A stretch of DNA of 64,000 nucleotides from Certhia americana (lineage: Eukaryota; Chordata; Aves; Passeriformes; Certhiidae), in assembly GCA_018697195.1 (NCBI GenBank), contig CM031858.1:84689034-84753033 (forward strand), written 5' to 3'. Shown one piece after another: positions 23,817 through 35,930 of this stretch; position 1 is the first letter of the stretch, and each line of letters begins with the position of its first letter. A model generated the notes under the pieces. It worked only from the letters and a program-made list of their open reading frames with translations. It made no database searches and was not told where the DNA came from. The translations under genes were made by a program, and so were the position numbers.

Positions 23817-25220
23817 ATGTAGTGATTTCATTTGTTTCACATTCACATCCATTCTGCTTTTTAATCTATGTTATTTATTTAAACTAGCAGGTTTCTGAAT
23901 TTGCACTCAAAAGAATTCAACATATCCCATCCTTCCTCCAAACACTAGTTGAGTTTCACCATAGAAGACCTCTCAATCTTTGCAAAACTGATACTATGAA
24001 CACCTTGGCCTAATTTATGTGAACTAACCATGAAAATAAGCTCAGAGCTCCTCTCCTGTCAGTGAGTATACTCTTGTAGTGTTCTACAAAATAGATTGCC
24101 ACCACATTTTTTTCCTGGATAGTTAAAGTTTTAGTTACCCTGGCATGTATTATGGGATGTCTAATAAAATACAGCAGAATTATGCAGAGAAATACCTATG
24201 GATTCCCTTCCACATGCCAGGTGCCAAGACTGAAACAGTGAGATAAATATAAGTCCCTGAATCAGAAGCACACCACTTTTGAGTTAAGAGCTGAAATTGA
24301 GAGGAGTCTAAATAAAAACTGTGGGGACAGAAATGTTTGCAGGTGTTTGAAAGGCAATCCTGGAGGAGGATCTGAATATTGAAGGTAAAGCCAGACTTTG
24401 CATTGAACTATGCTTAATGTATGTAATTAAACATTAAATTGATATGTATTGTACTGAGAGTATTGTATTAATTAATGTTTCTTTTTTTCTGAGGTTAAAT
24501 AAAAATGCTACTTTTACTTCTTCTCTAATTAATCTTTACCCAAGAGAGATGATCTATTTTAATTGCTTTCCAGAAGACAGTGTTTGTTTTTCTTTGTCAT
24601 ACATTTAACAAACAGCCTTTCTACATTTGTCTCTCTCTTAGGGCACATTCACAAAAAGATAATATATCTCTACAAATTATTTGGCAGCTGGTGGTAGAAT
24701 ATAATAAGTACAATAAATTAAGGAGCGACTCACCAACATTTTTTTCCCAAATTACACTATAAAAAGAGAAGTCACAGTTTGCAAAGCAGGGACTTTGCTC
24801 ACAAACGAGTAAGGGCTCTGAGAGTGGTGCAGTCTGTGTTCAAGGTCTTAACTGCACACAGACAAATGGTTCCCCTCAGTTCTGCTCCACAACAGGAAGT
24901 TGTTGTTATAAGATAAATGTGCCCAGGGTAAAATGTACTGAATCTCAGCACATGGATTTGTGAAGACATAAAGCTATCTCAGATACAGTGGAAATTTAAG
25001 ATATTATTCAGGGCAAGCTGAAGCAGACAGCAGGCAGTGGTTTGGAGCAAAAAATATGTGAGGGGTGTTTCTACTGAAGATGTAGAATTTGTTTCCATAA
25101 TGACACTATTCTGACATCTGTGATGCTTTTGCACTGTCCTGCATCTGGAAAAAACACTGTGTGAAAAATCTGTCAGTTTTTCCCTGACTAAAATGCAGAT
25201 GAACAAAAAAACCAAACAAA

Positions 25221-25259
25221 CCACCCCCTCCCCCAAACCCCAAACCCCCAAAAAACCCC
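25221..25259 (-). repeat. C-rich tract, G-quadruplex candidate on minus strand
   Basis: Five C runs of four or five on the plus strand, separated by one to six bases (T, AAA, AAA, AAAAAA), flanked by A/C-rich sequence from 25203. The minus strand therefore carries five closely spaced G runs of 4-5, which satisfies the usual intramolecular G-quadruplex pattern. Part of it looks like TTTGGGG repeats. No link to a gene or telomere is visible. Confidence 0.85.
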
Positions 25260-27429
25260 TTGAAATGGACGAAAATGAATTTAAAATGTGTTTCAACACA
25301 ATATAATTATAGGTTCTAGTTAAGAAAATACATATCTGTGTGTTATGCACACACAGATAAGCCCATTGAAATAATTAGTAATTGATAGAATTAGAAATCA
25401 TGGATTTCCTGAAATATTTAAAGTTTCAAGCTTTCAGAAAATTCTCTGTATCTTAAATGATATTTCTTGGTTTTGTTGATTTTAATGATGTTCTCATCTT
25501 AATTTTAATGATGTTATTTTTTCCATGTTCTTCATGAGCAGCTACACACTTTATTGAGAACCTGGGGAATAAAAATTCATACATTTCTTCTCAAAAAAAA
25601 AAAAAAATTAGTAACTTGAAAAACTTTTATAAATGCAATACAAATTTAGTACATTCCCAGAACATTTCAGGAGCATACACTTCAGCGTTTTCTTCTCTCT
25701 GGTTTTGGTAAAACCCATTGTGAAGATAGTGTCATCATCTTTCATCACCCTCCCTCCGTGTAACATCTAATCTCTTTCCACAATTTGGTAAGGTCTCTTT
25801 TAATGATGTCTGGCTCTTAAAGTGAAGTAATTGCATAATAGATGTATAGTGATAGCTGATTTCCTTAAATTTATGGAAAAAAAAAAAAAAAAAAAAGTTT
25901 TGGTAGTTTTGGTATTCTGATGGAAAGTAAAAGGTGGTGGCAGGAGCAGGTCTGATTCCAGGAGTTTGCACAATGTGTCTTTTAAATCATGGCCCTATGC
26001 TTGTAATGTTTCATAGTTGATGTCATCGCAAAATACTCCATGTGGAAATTAAGCAGTATAAAAAATAACACTAGAAAGTAAAGAAGAATAGTGCTCATAT
26101 AATACATTTATGTTGCTAAAGCTCATTTCTGTCTTTGTGCTGCAAAAAGATGCAAGCAAAGAAGTGAACAAAGGGAACACTAACACACCTCTCTTTGTAA
26201 CCACACAGTTTGCAGGGATTACTGGAAGTATCTCCAAAGCTAAAATTAAAGGTTGACAGATCAATGCAGCAAAAAGACTTTGGCTGTGAACTGATGGGTG
26301 TCTGAGAAAAAAGACAAGAAAATAATTTTGCATGAGCAAAGAAAGGGTCTCACTTGAAGCTTCCATCAAAGGCAGAACCCTCAAACTATCTGAGTATGAA
26401 ATTGCTACAAACCTTCTATATACATGTGGAAGGTTTACTTATACAGTTTTTCAGAGTATGTGAAAGATAACAGAGCTGGGATACTTCATTTATCCCTTGG
26501 ATCAATAGATGAGATGCCTTTCCACAGCAGTGATGAGCAAAACCTTAAACTGGATACTTAGAGGCAGAGATACAACTTAACTTGTCTCAGGCAGTAAAAA
26601 AGCAAAAAATAACAACAATTTTGTTTTCCAGTAGGCTTGCAATTTTGACCCATTCCGTTTCCTTTTAGAAATTCATTATAGATGCTTGGATCAAAAATAG
26701 AATCTTATTTTGTTACAACTTAGTTTTTGGCTGAATGAAGAACCAAAGGAAGTTGTTGGAACTGTGCACAATTTCAAGTAATGGTATATTGGAAAATCAG
26801 TGCAAATAATCCAAATAGAGTCTCCATGAACTGCTTGTCCCAGGTTTATTTCACTTCTCCCAGCATCCTCCGTTCCTTTATCATACACAAGTGCTATGAC
26901 ATTGTGTTTCAGATGATATTTTTTGTTGCTAACTCTAGAAATTCCTTGTACAATTTTTGATTTATCTTTCTTAATTTTGTGTCTCTGATGCTCATGATAA
27001 CTCACAAGGAAATGAAGAGTTGCAAATATTGAAGGCAAAGATGTTCTCAATTTTCAGGGTGAAAACCCAGAAGATTTTGCAGTTAATTTTTTGAAATGTA
27101 TGTTATGAAAAGTAACAAATTACAGATGCAAATGCATTTATATATGGGTTAAGTTCTCTCAAATTTAATGGGAATGCTTTATTTGAATTGGACTAGTCTT
27201 TCTATAGTTTTTTGACAATATAGAGTAGTTTTCCATTGCATTGAAATAAGTGCATGTATCCCTATTTCATGTAATATACACTTAACATATTTTTTCTAGT
27301 ACATTGCTCTAGTAAGAATGCCATCACAAAGATGACTTATCTTCCATGTTATATCACTTCCTTCTGCCTCTGTTATAAGCCTGCATTCTACATTACCAAC
27401 ATTTGAATAGTATAAAAAGTATTCTATTT

Positions 27430-27492
27430 CACTTAATCCATTACTTCATTAATCCATTCCATTAAACACTTAATCCATTCACTTAATCTGTT
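27430..27492 (+). repeat. Degenerate CACTTAATCCATT repeat
   Basis: Copies at 27430-27442, 27467-27479 and 27480-27492 (the last as CACTTAATCTGTT), with a partial TTAATCCATT near 27449 between them. Confidence 0.75.
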
Positions 27493-27723
27493 TCACTCCA
27501 TCTCCTGTGACACTGGGATGATATGCCTCTCTTTCCCTGTCTTCATGAGTTTAGTCAGGGATGTGGCAGTAAGGAAGGGACTTTTGTAAAAGGTAACTGT
27601 TGAATATACCACACAATAAAATATCTCAGTGATAATCAGCTAAACTGAGACATATGTTTTTAATTTTCAGCTTATGAGGGCATTTTCAGAGATAAATTTC
27701 TACTTTATTGGGACCACCCATCT

Positions 27724-28095
27724 TGTTCAGCTTGGAGAAGAGAAGGGGGAGGGGTAACCTCTTCACAAGCATGTTATGTCTTCAAGAGGGGGAGCAGAGG
27801 GAATGTGCTCATCTTCTCACTGTGGTGACCACCAGCAGGGCATGAGGAAACTGAATGAAACTGCATTAGAGGAAGCTTATATTGGAGACTAGGAATCTTC
27901 ACTAAAATGATGGGCAGTCACTGAAACAGACTCCCCAGGGAAGTCACAGCGCCAAGTCTGTCAGAACTCAAGAGCGATCTGGACAATGCTTTCAGCCATA
28001 TGGATTAGTTTTAGGCAGTCCTACAAAGAGCAGGGATTTGGATTTATTGACCCTTATTATTGGGACTCTTCCAATCTGAGATATTCAATGCTATG
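27724..28095 (+). mobile_element. CR1 LINE 3' end, sense strand
   Basis: Begins TGTTCAGCTTGGAGAAGAGA and continues through the CR1 3' UTR. It has CAGACTCCCCAGGGAAGTC, GCGCCAAGTCTGTCAGAA and GCAGGGATTTGGATTTATTG, then GACTCTTCCAATCTGAGATA near the terminus. It is about 370 bp, 5'-truncated and diverged. Small internal losses make it shorter than the family consensus. Confidence 0.9.
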
Positions 28096-28642
28096 TAACG
28101 TGTTCCAAATTTGTTTCAGCTCATACTTCAAGACAAGCCCTTCTTTGGGATCAAGTTTTGACTATAGGTGTATATACTGGTAAGTAGATTCACTCATATG
28201 ACTCCTGGCCTTTCCAGAAGGATACTTATTAAACACAGGTATCTCACTGGCAAGGCAAAACCAAAACAGAGTAGCTAATCAGTATCTTATTTTGCAGAGA
28301 GATAGTTAGGATGAGATCTCCTAATATAGCAGAAAATTTATCTGGTACAGTCCGATGCAACGTGTACATAGATCAATCTCTGAATGTGTTCTTTTGAAGA
28401 TCATGTGGACTCTAACTTTTCTGAGTAGCTGGCTGCTGCAAACAGAAAACAGCTGGTCGTTCTCCTGGCAGTGACTGCATTTTCCTGCGCTTCAGATGTA
28501 CAGTGTGTGCGTTAGTCATTTATTCCTTATGTAAAGAGGCCCATGGCATGTTTTCAGGGAAACAAAAAGACCTGTCTTGTGTTTCCTACTGCATTCCAGC
28601 TTTTCTTTCTAAGTAGCTGGGAAGCAGATACAGAAAGGGACT
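28096..28642. other. Unique DNA between CR1 copies, no gene seen
   Basis: No gene or repeat family was recognised in this interval. Confidence 0.5.
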
Positions 28643-28851
28643 TGCTGAACCTCATGCCATTGACTTCACCCTGTGGATCCAGCCTGTGCAGATCCCTTTG
28701 CAAAGCCTTCCTATCCTCCAGCAGATCAAAACTCCCACTCTGTGAACTCACTGGAGGTGTACTTGATCCCCTCATACACATCTTCAGTGAAGATATTAAG
28801 CAGGACTGGCCCAAATACCAAGCCCTGGGGAACCCAGCTACACCTGGAAAC
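28643..28851 (-). mobile_element. CR1 LINE internal fragment (near the ORF2 3' part)
   Basis: Reverse complement of CR1 sequence upstream of its 3' UTR. It shows GAACCTCATGCCATTGACTT, CTATCCTCCAGCAGATCAAA, CTTCAGTGAAGATATTAAGC and ACTGGCCCAAATACCAAGC, then CCCTGGGGAACCCAGC. Neither the CR1 3' terminus nor its 5' end is present. The short open frames on both strands here are shadows of this fragment. Confidence 0.85.
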
Positions 28852-28960
28852 AAATAAACAAAACAAAGAAACAAATAAACCCCAAAACCCCGGAACAACA
28901 ACAACAACAACCAAAAACAACCCAACAAAACACAAACATCCAAACTAAGCAAAACCAAAC
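28849..28960 (+). repeat. A/C-rich low-complexity tract with (CAA)n
   Basis: AAACA/AAATA-type units followed by five CAA-type units around 28892-28912, then further AAC-rich sequence. It directly abuts the CR1 fragment on its left. Confidence 0.85.
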
Positions 28961-31900
28961 TACGCCCAGCAAGCAGTTTCAGCAGGAGTAGTTCCTGCAT
29001 TAAAGGGTTAATAAACCCAAAATGGAAAACATTTCTGCATAAGAATGCTGTATGGCTTTCTTCACATTCCCTTTATTGCTATAAAAGGAAGACTTTTGAA
29101 CAAAAGGCATATGCTGATGAGTCACATGTTTCTGGGAATGGCAGGGGCCTATTTTCACTGATTAGAATCAATTATTGAAGCAGAGAGACAGAACTGTCCA
29201 CAGTTAATCAGAAATTAATACCGTAATGCAGTTCCTAAAAGATGCTGTCATTTAATTTCCTCCGTAGCATAACAGGTATTGGTACATCCGAAGTAAGCTT
29301 CATAGAACATATTAGCCATCTCTCAGTGATGGATGGCTATTTCAGTAATTTTGTAGTGCAAAGACAAACCACAGAGGCTCGTGTATATTAATCTCTTTAG
29401 CAAGAGCAAAGCCAGTATCAGTAGATGCCATTATCATCAGAAGAAAGGCCAGCAAATACATCAGCTGGTTACACTGGAGTAAAAATAGTAGGTAAGAAAA
29501 CAGAAACCTGAGAGTTGAAGTTTGAAATGGGGAAAAAATAAGATAGGTCTTTAATGCTATAAAAGATATCAAGATTTAATATTGATTTACTGCCAAATAA
29601 GGTACATGTTTCTTGCAGAGCTTTGTACCTAAATGATAATTTATGAGTCCAAGACATGTTGCAAAAAAGCACATATTTTTTGAACAAACCGCAAGTGTGG
29701 TGCTGTGATCCTGCTTCTAGTACAGTCAAAAGGATTATGTTTAATGGTTACACACAAACATGACAGAGTCTCATTTATTTAAGAACAATAAAGATAGAAA
29801 CCTAAAACAAAACTAGCAGGGGATAAATTCAAAACAAGAAAAATAAACCAGTTTTTTTTGTCTCTGTATGTAGGTAAGGCAAGGAAGTCCTTCCTGAAGG
29901 ACACTGTGAGTGCTATGTATTTTCAAAACTTCAAAAATCAGCTAAAGTTTGCTGAAGAAAAATCCACAGCAGACCTCTAAATACAAAAATATGACCTGAG
30001 GTTTATGAAGTCTTTGAACTGCTGATGGATGTAACCCAGGATGCTGTTCTCACCAGAGAACTGGTATTTCTACCTACCTTCTCAATTCATAATGCCTTCT
30101 GCAAGTTTCTGCTATTTGCTATGATCAAAGAATGGATATTATGTCTGATAGGCCTTTCATCTGATTTAATGAAACTGTTTTCAAATTTCTTTATAACGTA
30201 AGTGATACCTTCCAAAACATACCAATACTTTAAGAATCTATTAATGTAGTCTGTAGTAGACAAAAAAGGCATTCCAATTTGCAGTAAGGACATGGATATA
30301 TATGAAGCAATTCACTGAAATACTAAGAACCTTTCATAGTTAAGCAGTTCACCCAACAAATTAACTGTTTAAATACTGTCCATAATTGCAGCAGTGCCGT
30401 GACCATGCTTGATAGCAATATTATCTATGACATATGGTATCACACTATTAACTCTGGAGAGCAATAAATGACAAGAGAAAAATTGCTAGTAAAAGTCCAT
30501 CATAGAGAAAAAGAATAAGGCCTTTACAGGTCAAAGATCCTACAGAGATTATTCTGACAGTGTTTCTCAGATTATTTTGATATCAGAGAAGACCTTGTGG
30601 CTTTTTTCTCAGCAATAGGTCAAAAGAGATTACCTTTCTCCTCATTTTTTCCTCTGAGAGTCAAAGATTTCCTTTGAAAAAAAGTCATTTCTGGTTGATT
30701 TTCTGGTAATGCCTGGTGCTTGAACTATCCAGAAGAGGTAATATGTAAGGGGCAGTAGCAAACTGAATATGGAACAGAATTAGTTATTATTTTTCAATTA
30801 AAAAACCCACTTTCAGTACTAATTGTTTTCAACAAGAGGGGATCCTACTATTACAGCAGATCTTGCATTGTGTGAACATCTGAATTTACTCTTTCCTAAT
30901 ACTTTGGTAATTGCTATTGAATGTCTGATAAGTATTGTACAAGCTGTGAGACCTTGAACAGAGAAATCAGTATAGTTTTAAGAATCTACCTAACTGAAAT
31001 TTATTCTCTAGCTAACTCTGTGTTGCTCTGTGACCAATCATGCATTCTAACCAGACTTCTGCCAGAGCCATATGTCCTATCATTAGTATTAATTTTCCTT
31101 AATTGGTCATAATATTAATTTACAAGTACCTGCTGTAGGTGATGCTGAGGGTAGAGTGTCCTATAACATAAAGTATTAACCTTCACTCTTGTCAGAGAGA
31201 ATATGTGGCCTAAGATCCCTTCCCTTTATTTGGAGTCCCAGAAAATCCATGCATATGGTTTTAAAATTACTGGGTTTAGCCCTTTAATCTGAATTTAAAT
31301 TCAAATAGAAAATGGAAGTTCACCCTTCACTTTTCTTTGTAAGCTTAATAATCAAGACAAATAACAGTGCCTATGTTACACATTTCAGTTAAAAGCCTTC
31401 AGGACAGTACCAGAATTCAACATCAGAATTCCACTTTTATTTCTAGTGTAATAGCACCAGGTAGAGTACATAGAGTTTCAGGTTGTATCTGTACAGTATT
31501 CAATCATTTGATTTGTTTTTCTGAGAGGCAGTTTCTTTCTCATACTTTTTCTTGTGATTCTTAGTACCAAATTCACCCACAAACTTGCTCACAGAAGTTC
31601 TGTATCTTTGAAAACATAATCTGGAAAGGTAAAACTATATCTGTTCAATCAATTTTACAAGCTATATATAATTTAGAAGGGAGAAGAGTTTTTTTACTCT
31701 TCAAAATGTCCTTGATAATTTCAATCTTACATGACTGTTTTTAAGTCAGTTTTTCAGCACTATGAAAGACACAAAGCTATTAATACTAATCCAGTAGAGA
31801 TGATGTTATCACCTAGGATTTTTATAACAGAAAAGCATAATATGGAGGGTTTGGGAAGTATTTTACACTCTGGGAAATGTTGTAATGAAGATGATGGCCA

Positions 31901-34900
31901 TTTTACAGCTATGAACTTACCTTGGAGGAAAGATGACTAGCAAAATTCAATTTGATGAAGGAATGACCTGCCAAGATATTTTTTGGTCTTTGGGAAGAAA
32001 AAGACCTATTCTACATCTGGTAAAATGTGCAGATATGGATCTACATAGTATATTACTTGCTTAGCAAGCAAGAAGAAGTAACCTACTCTGCAGGTGAACT
32101 TATTATTCTGTCTTCAACAGTTATACACATGTTACAAATATTCTCACCCTGAAGTCTATAATTAGTCGAATCAAAATGTAATAAAAACACCAAACAAAAC
32201 ACCCAGGACTACAGTATTTGCATAGTTAATTGAAGCATACATATTTAGTGGCATAATATGATTAGTGAGAGAAGGAAACTAATATTATACTCTGAACATA
32301 GCACCTTGACTCTTAACTGAGAATTTTTAAACCAAAATTATGGCTATAGGAGTACCCGCAGTTTAAGTCCTCAAAGTAGTTTTAGTTCTAGAGAGAAACT
32401 GGTGCTGAAAAGTTTCTTTTGAAGCTGTAGCATAAAAATTGCTATCTTTTAATAACTAGTTTAGACTTCTGGCTTGCAATGAAGAAAAAAGTTTAAGATC
32501 CTAACAATACACATGTATGAATTAAAGAACGTGAGAGTACATAACTAGAATCCTAGACATTTTTATGCTATATACCAATTACAGTATACCGAGCAATGTT
32601 TGATACACTTACATTTGTGGGGATGAGAATTTTTGTGGGACCATGTTGCAACTCAGCATTGTAGGGAGACTTGGGGAGTTGTTGATGTTCTCCTTCAGCC
32701 TTTCTACCTGTCAACAGGCTGTAAAATAGTGATGGGTTGCCCCAGGCACATGCTGGGTGTAAGAAGTTGGGGAGTAAGCACTCTGGGGCTTTCCAAGGGA
32801 TGCTGGGGCCATTCATCTAGTTGAAGACTTGCTTTCCTAATAGAAGTATTTATGTGGCTATAAAGAAGAAACTTAGTTTTCTCTGTTTAACTCCTACTGA
32901 AAACAAACAAACAAACAAAAAACCCCACAAAACATTTACCCTGAGTAATTTTCATTTAGCATATATTGCATGCACTTAGCAATAAATACTGACTAGCAAG
33001 ACTGAGTTTTCAAGCTTTTGTGCAAGTTAAGATATGAAAAAATGATTCATCTGTAAAACACTATAAAAGTATTAATTTGTAAGTCACTCTAAAATGGAGA
33101 GAGTTTCAGTTAAAAAAGGGGTGTTGAATTTACCTGAAAAGGCCAAATATTTGGTCTGAAACGGATTAGGTACAACTGAATTTTTTTTTTTTTTTCCTAT
33201 GAACTATGTTGAAATATTGATGTTAAATATTAATCAGAATTCAATCTTCAGTGTGGCTTTATTTTGATAGAGCACCTGAATACACAGTAAATGCAAAATT
33301 TTTGAAACAATGGAAAATAATCTCCGCTCATTGCTCTCTGATTTTGTGTTTGGAATATTTGGGGAAAACAGTTAATTCTTGCAGTCCTTTCTTATCTTTC
33401 TTTAAGGCTGCATGTCTAGGCAGAAGTAAAGTTTTCCTTGTGAAACCTCTGTAAAGGATTACTGAAGTAATTCTCAGAGCTTCATGGCAGAGAAGGGGAA
33501 GGCAAAGTTATAACAGCTGTGTACATGGTTGATAGATTCTTGATCATTCAAATTGGTCTGCAGTTCCCAAAAGACAGCACACTCAGTTTACTGATTGGAA
33601 AAGTCAAAATAGTCATATGTGTCACCAAAATCTTTGTGTTAGATGTAGATATTTATATATAAGTAGGTTTTATAAAGTAAGTACATTTTTAATATATTTA
33701 AATATATTCCAGCATCTGAGATTACAGAGTGCATATGCATTTACATAAATCTGTATACAACCACGTGCATTAGAACAGAACTGCAAAAATGTTATGATTC
33801 ACATCTTACTTAGACTCTACTGAGGTTTAAAATACTATTTAAATTGGTTTTGACTCTTTCTTCTTAATGCCATTCCTGACTGGTGCTGTGAAAGAGCAGA
33901 GAAAAACACTGAACTGTACCAGATAAATTTACTGTACTGTTGAAATCTCAGAAAATGGGTGCATTACATTTGGGTGATGTTTTTTTATAACTGGTTATCA
34001 CCACTCAAACAAATCCCATGTGTGATTTTTATACTAGCACTGACTAGGACTCCTTCATTACTTCATTATTATATTCCTTGTTCTTTCTTCATAACTTAAG
34101 AACCAGTTTCTATAGAGCAAGTAATGTAGCAATGCAGAGCTAAGATCGCTGAATTTTTAAGGTGCTACTGCTTACTGGAAATTACAACTCAAGTCAAGTA
34201 CCTAGATAGATAAGGCAGGGGGAAAGCATGGAAAAAAGGCATCATATCTATTGTAAAAGTGAAAAGTGACACAGCTGTAGATAATTGTTCAAATATTGTT
34301 TTAAATTTCAATTGTAATTGTTAAAAAAATGTTTAAAATTTCTATACAATCTGAAATGTTTTCAAATTGAGGTGTGGATAGAGTTGTTACCAAACAGCTT
34401 TGCATAGAGGTGGGTTTTCAAGTTGGCTCTGATAGAATGTAGGGGTCCTAAATCCCAGGAAAAAAGTGCTAAGGACTGTGGTCTGTGATAGTCTACTGGA
34501 GGGACAAGAAGGTCCAAGCCCGAGAATACTGCTTGTATGTTACCCTGTGTGGAGCAGCTGAAGGTGAGAGGATCCAGTGATTAGTTACTCAGTAGACTGA
34601 GTGCCTAAGGCATGTTAGCCAAGGTATCTCTATCATATAGATGGATATATCTCCCACTGATGGGTTTTATCATGACCAGCCAGGGAGGGGGCCAGGATGA
34701 TGCTGTGGGTGTTGCAGTCATTAGCCCAAATTTTGAGAGTGTCTGTGTTGATCCTGCTGGCCATGTGTACCCGTGCTCTTTATGTTGCTTTTGTATGAGG
34801 GCATCTTAGAAATTCCTGCACATCTCTACTACTGGCTGGATCTTGGGGTTGTGACAGTCCTGCCTCTATGAGGATACCAGATTCAGCAACTCTTAACACT

Positions 34901-35593
34901 TCATATTTCATGGGAGCCTTGGGGAAAATAAAAATATTAAACTATGAATGTTTTACTTATTGTATCAAATCTGAGGGAAAATGAGAGTTCCTGACGTGTT
35001 CATATCAGTGCAATCAAAAGTGAGCAAAGCTTTTGACATCATTGCACTTTATGTTGTATTAGATCTATCTGAGCATCAGTTTCAGGTTTATTTGATATCA
35101 GTAAAGTCAAACTGATCTTATATATGTCTGTTTAATTCATGGTCCAGTGAGATGGAAGCAGAAAGTGTGACAGGTCAGTTGTTTAACGCTCCAGTATTTC
35201 AAATGACAGCAAGCTGGATGCAGAGTACTGTGCTTGACTACCTGGACTATACCAGATGAAATCTGAGAAATAAGCTTGCAGATATGACCATCTGCTCCCC
35301 CATCTACCCCTCAAGGTCAAATCTGCAGGATCATCTTATAGTTGAGTCAGTAGGGACAAGACCACCTCAGTTCCTCAAATCACAGGTACTGATTAATATG
35401 CAGGAGTTCTGACATACTGAACAAAGGAAAAGGACACTTTGGCTGTCAGGTGACAAAGTGAAAGCAGCATAAAAATGCATGTACAATTCCCATGCATGGC
35501 AAAGTATTCAGTAGATTTATGGTCTGTTTGATCCATCCCTATCCAGCTGTGTGAAATCCACACATATTAGTAAGAATTCAGACAACCCATACC
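28961..35593. other. Unique AT-rich DNA, no gene seen
   Basis: About 6.6 kb without a recognised repeat family. Small low-complexity tracts are (CAAA)n at 32901-32926 and a 15-base T run at 33181-33195. Somewhat GC-richer stretches at about 32600-32820 and 34400-34850 were not assignable. All open frames are under 90 codons and lack domains. Confidence 0.5.
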
Positions 35594-35930
35594 ACATAGA
35601 ATCACAGGATCATTTGGGTTCTAAAAGACCTTTAAGATCATCAAGTTCAGCTGTTGATCCAGCACTGCTAAATCCACTAAATCACATTCCCAAATACCAC
35701 ATCTACATGTCTTTTAAATACCTCCAAAATGGCGATGCAACAACTTCTCTGGGCAGCCTGTACCAATACATGACAACTCTTTTAACATCACTGCTCTCTG
35801 GGCCTGACAATCCAGCCCATTTTTTACCCACCTAGAAGTACACCCATTCAAGCCATAATCAGCCAGTTTCTCCAAGAGAAAATAGTCTCAAAGGCTTTAG
35901 TAAAGTCCACAACCTTACCTCACATAGCTG
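35594..35930 (-). mobile_element. CR1 LINE copy with internal deletion
   Basis: The left part (35594 to about 35793) is the CR1 3' terminus in reverse complement: CATAGAATCACAGGATCATT, AAGACCTTTAAGATCATC and CTTCTCTGGGCAGCCTGTAC. The right part (about 35800-35930) jumps to upstream ORF2 sequence: CCATTTTTTACCCACCTAGA, CAGCCAGTTTCTCCAAGAGA and CAAAGGCTTTAGTAAAGTCC. The several hundred bases normally between these blocks are missing. This is one internally deleted copy or two adjacent fragments. Confidence 0.82.

Larger units (their letters stand above)
23817..27723. other. Unique AT-rich DNA with low-complexity tracts, no gene seen
   Basis: About 3.9 kb without a recognised repeat family or gene. 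It contains A runs at 25593-25607 (15) and 25877-25896 (20), the C-rich tract at 25221-25259 and a loose CACTTAATCCATT repeat at 27430-27492. The 119-codon minus-strand frame at 26691-27050 has no domain that I can name. Confidence 0.5.

Noticed and set aside
26691..27050. 119-codon minus-strand frame
   Set aside because: There is no recognisable domain. By rough estimate one or two frames of this length are expected by chance in 64 kb of AT-rich DNA read in six frames.
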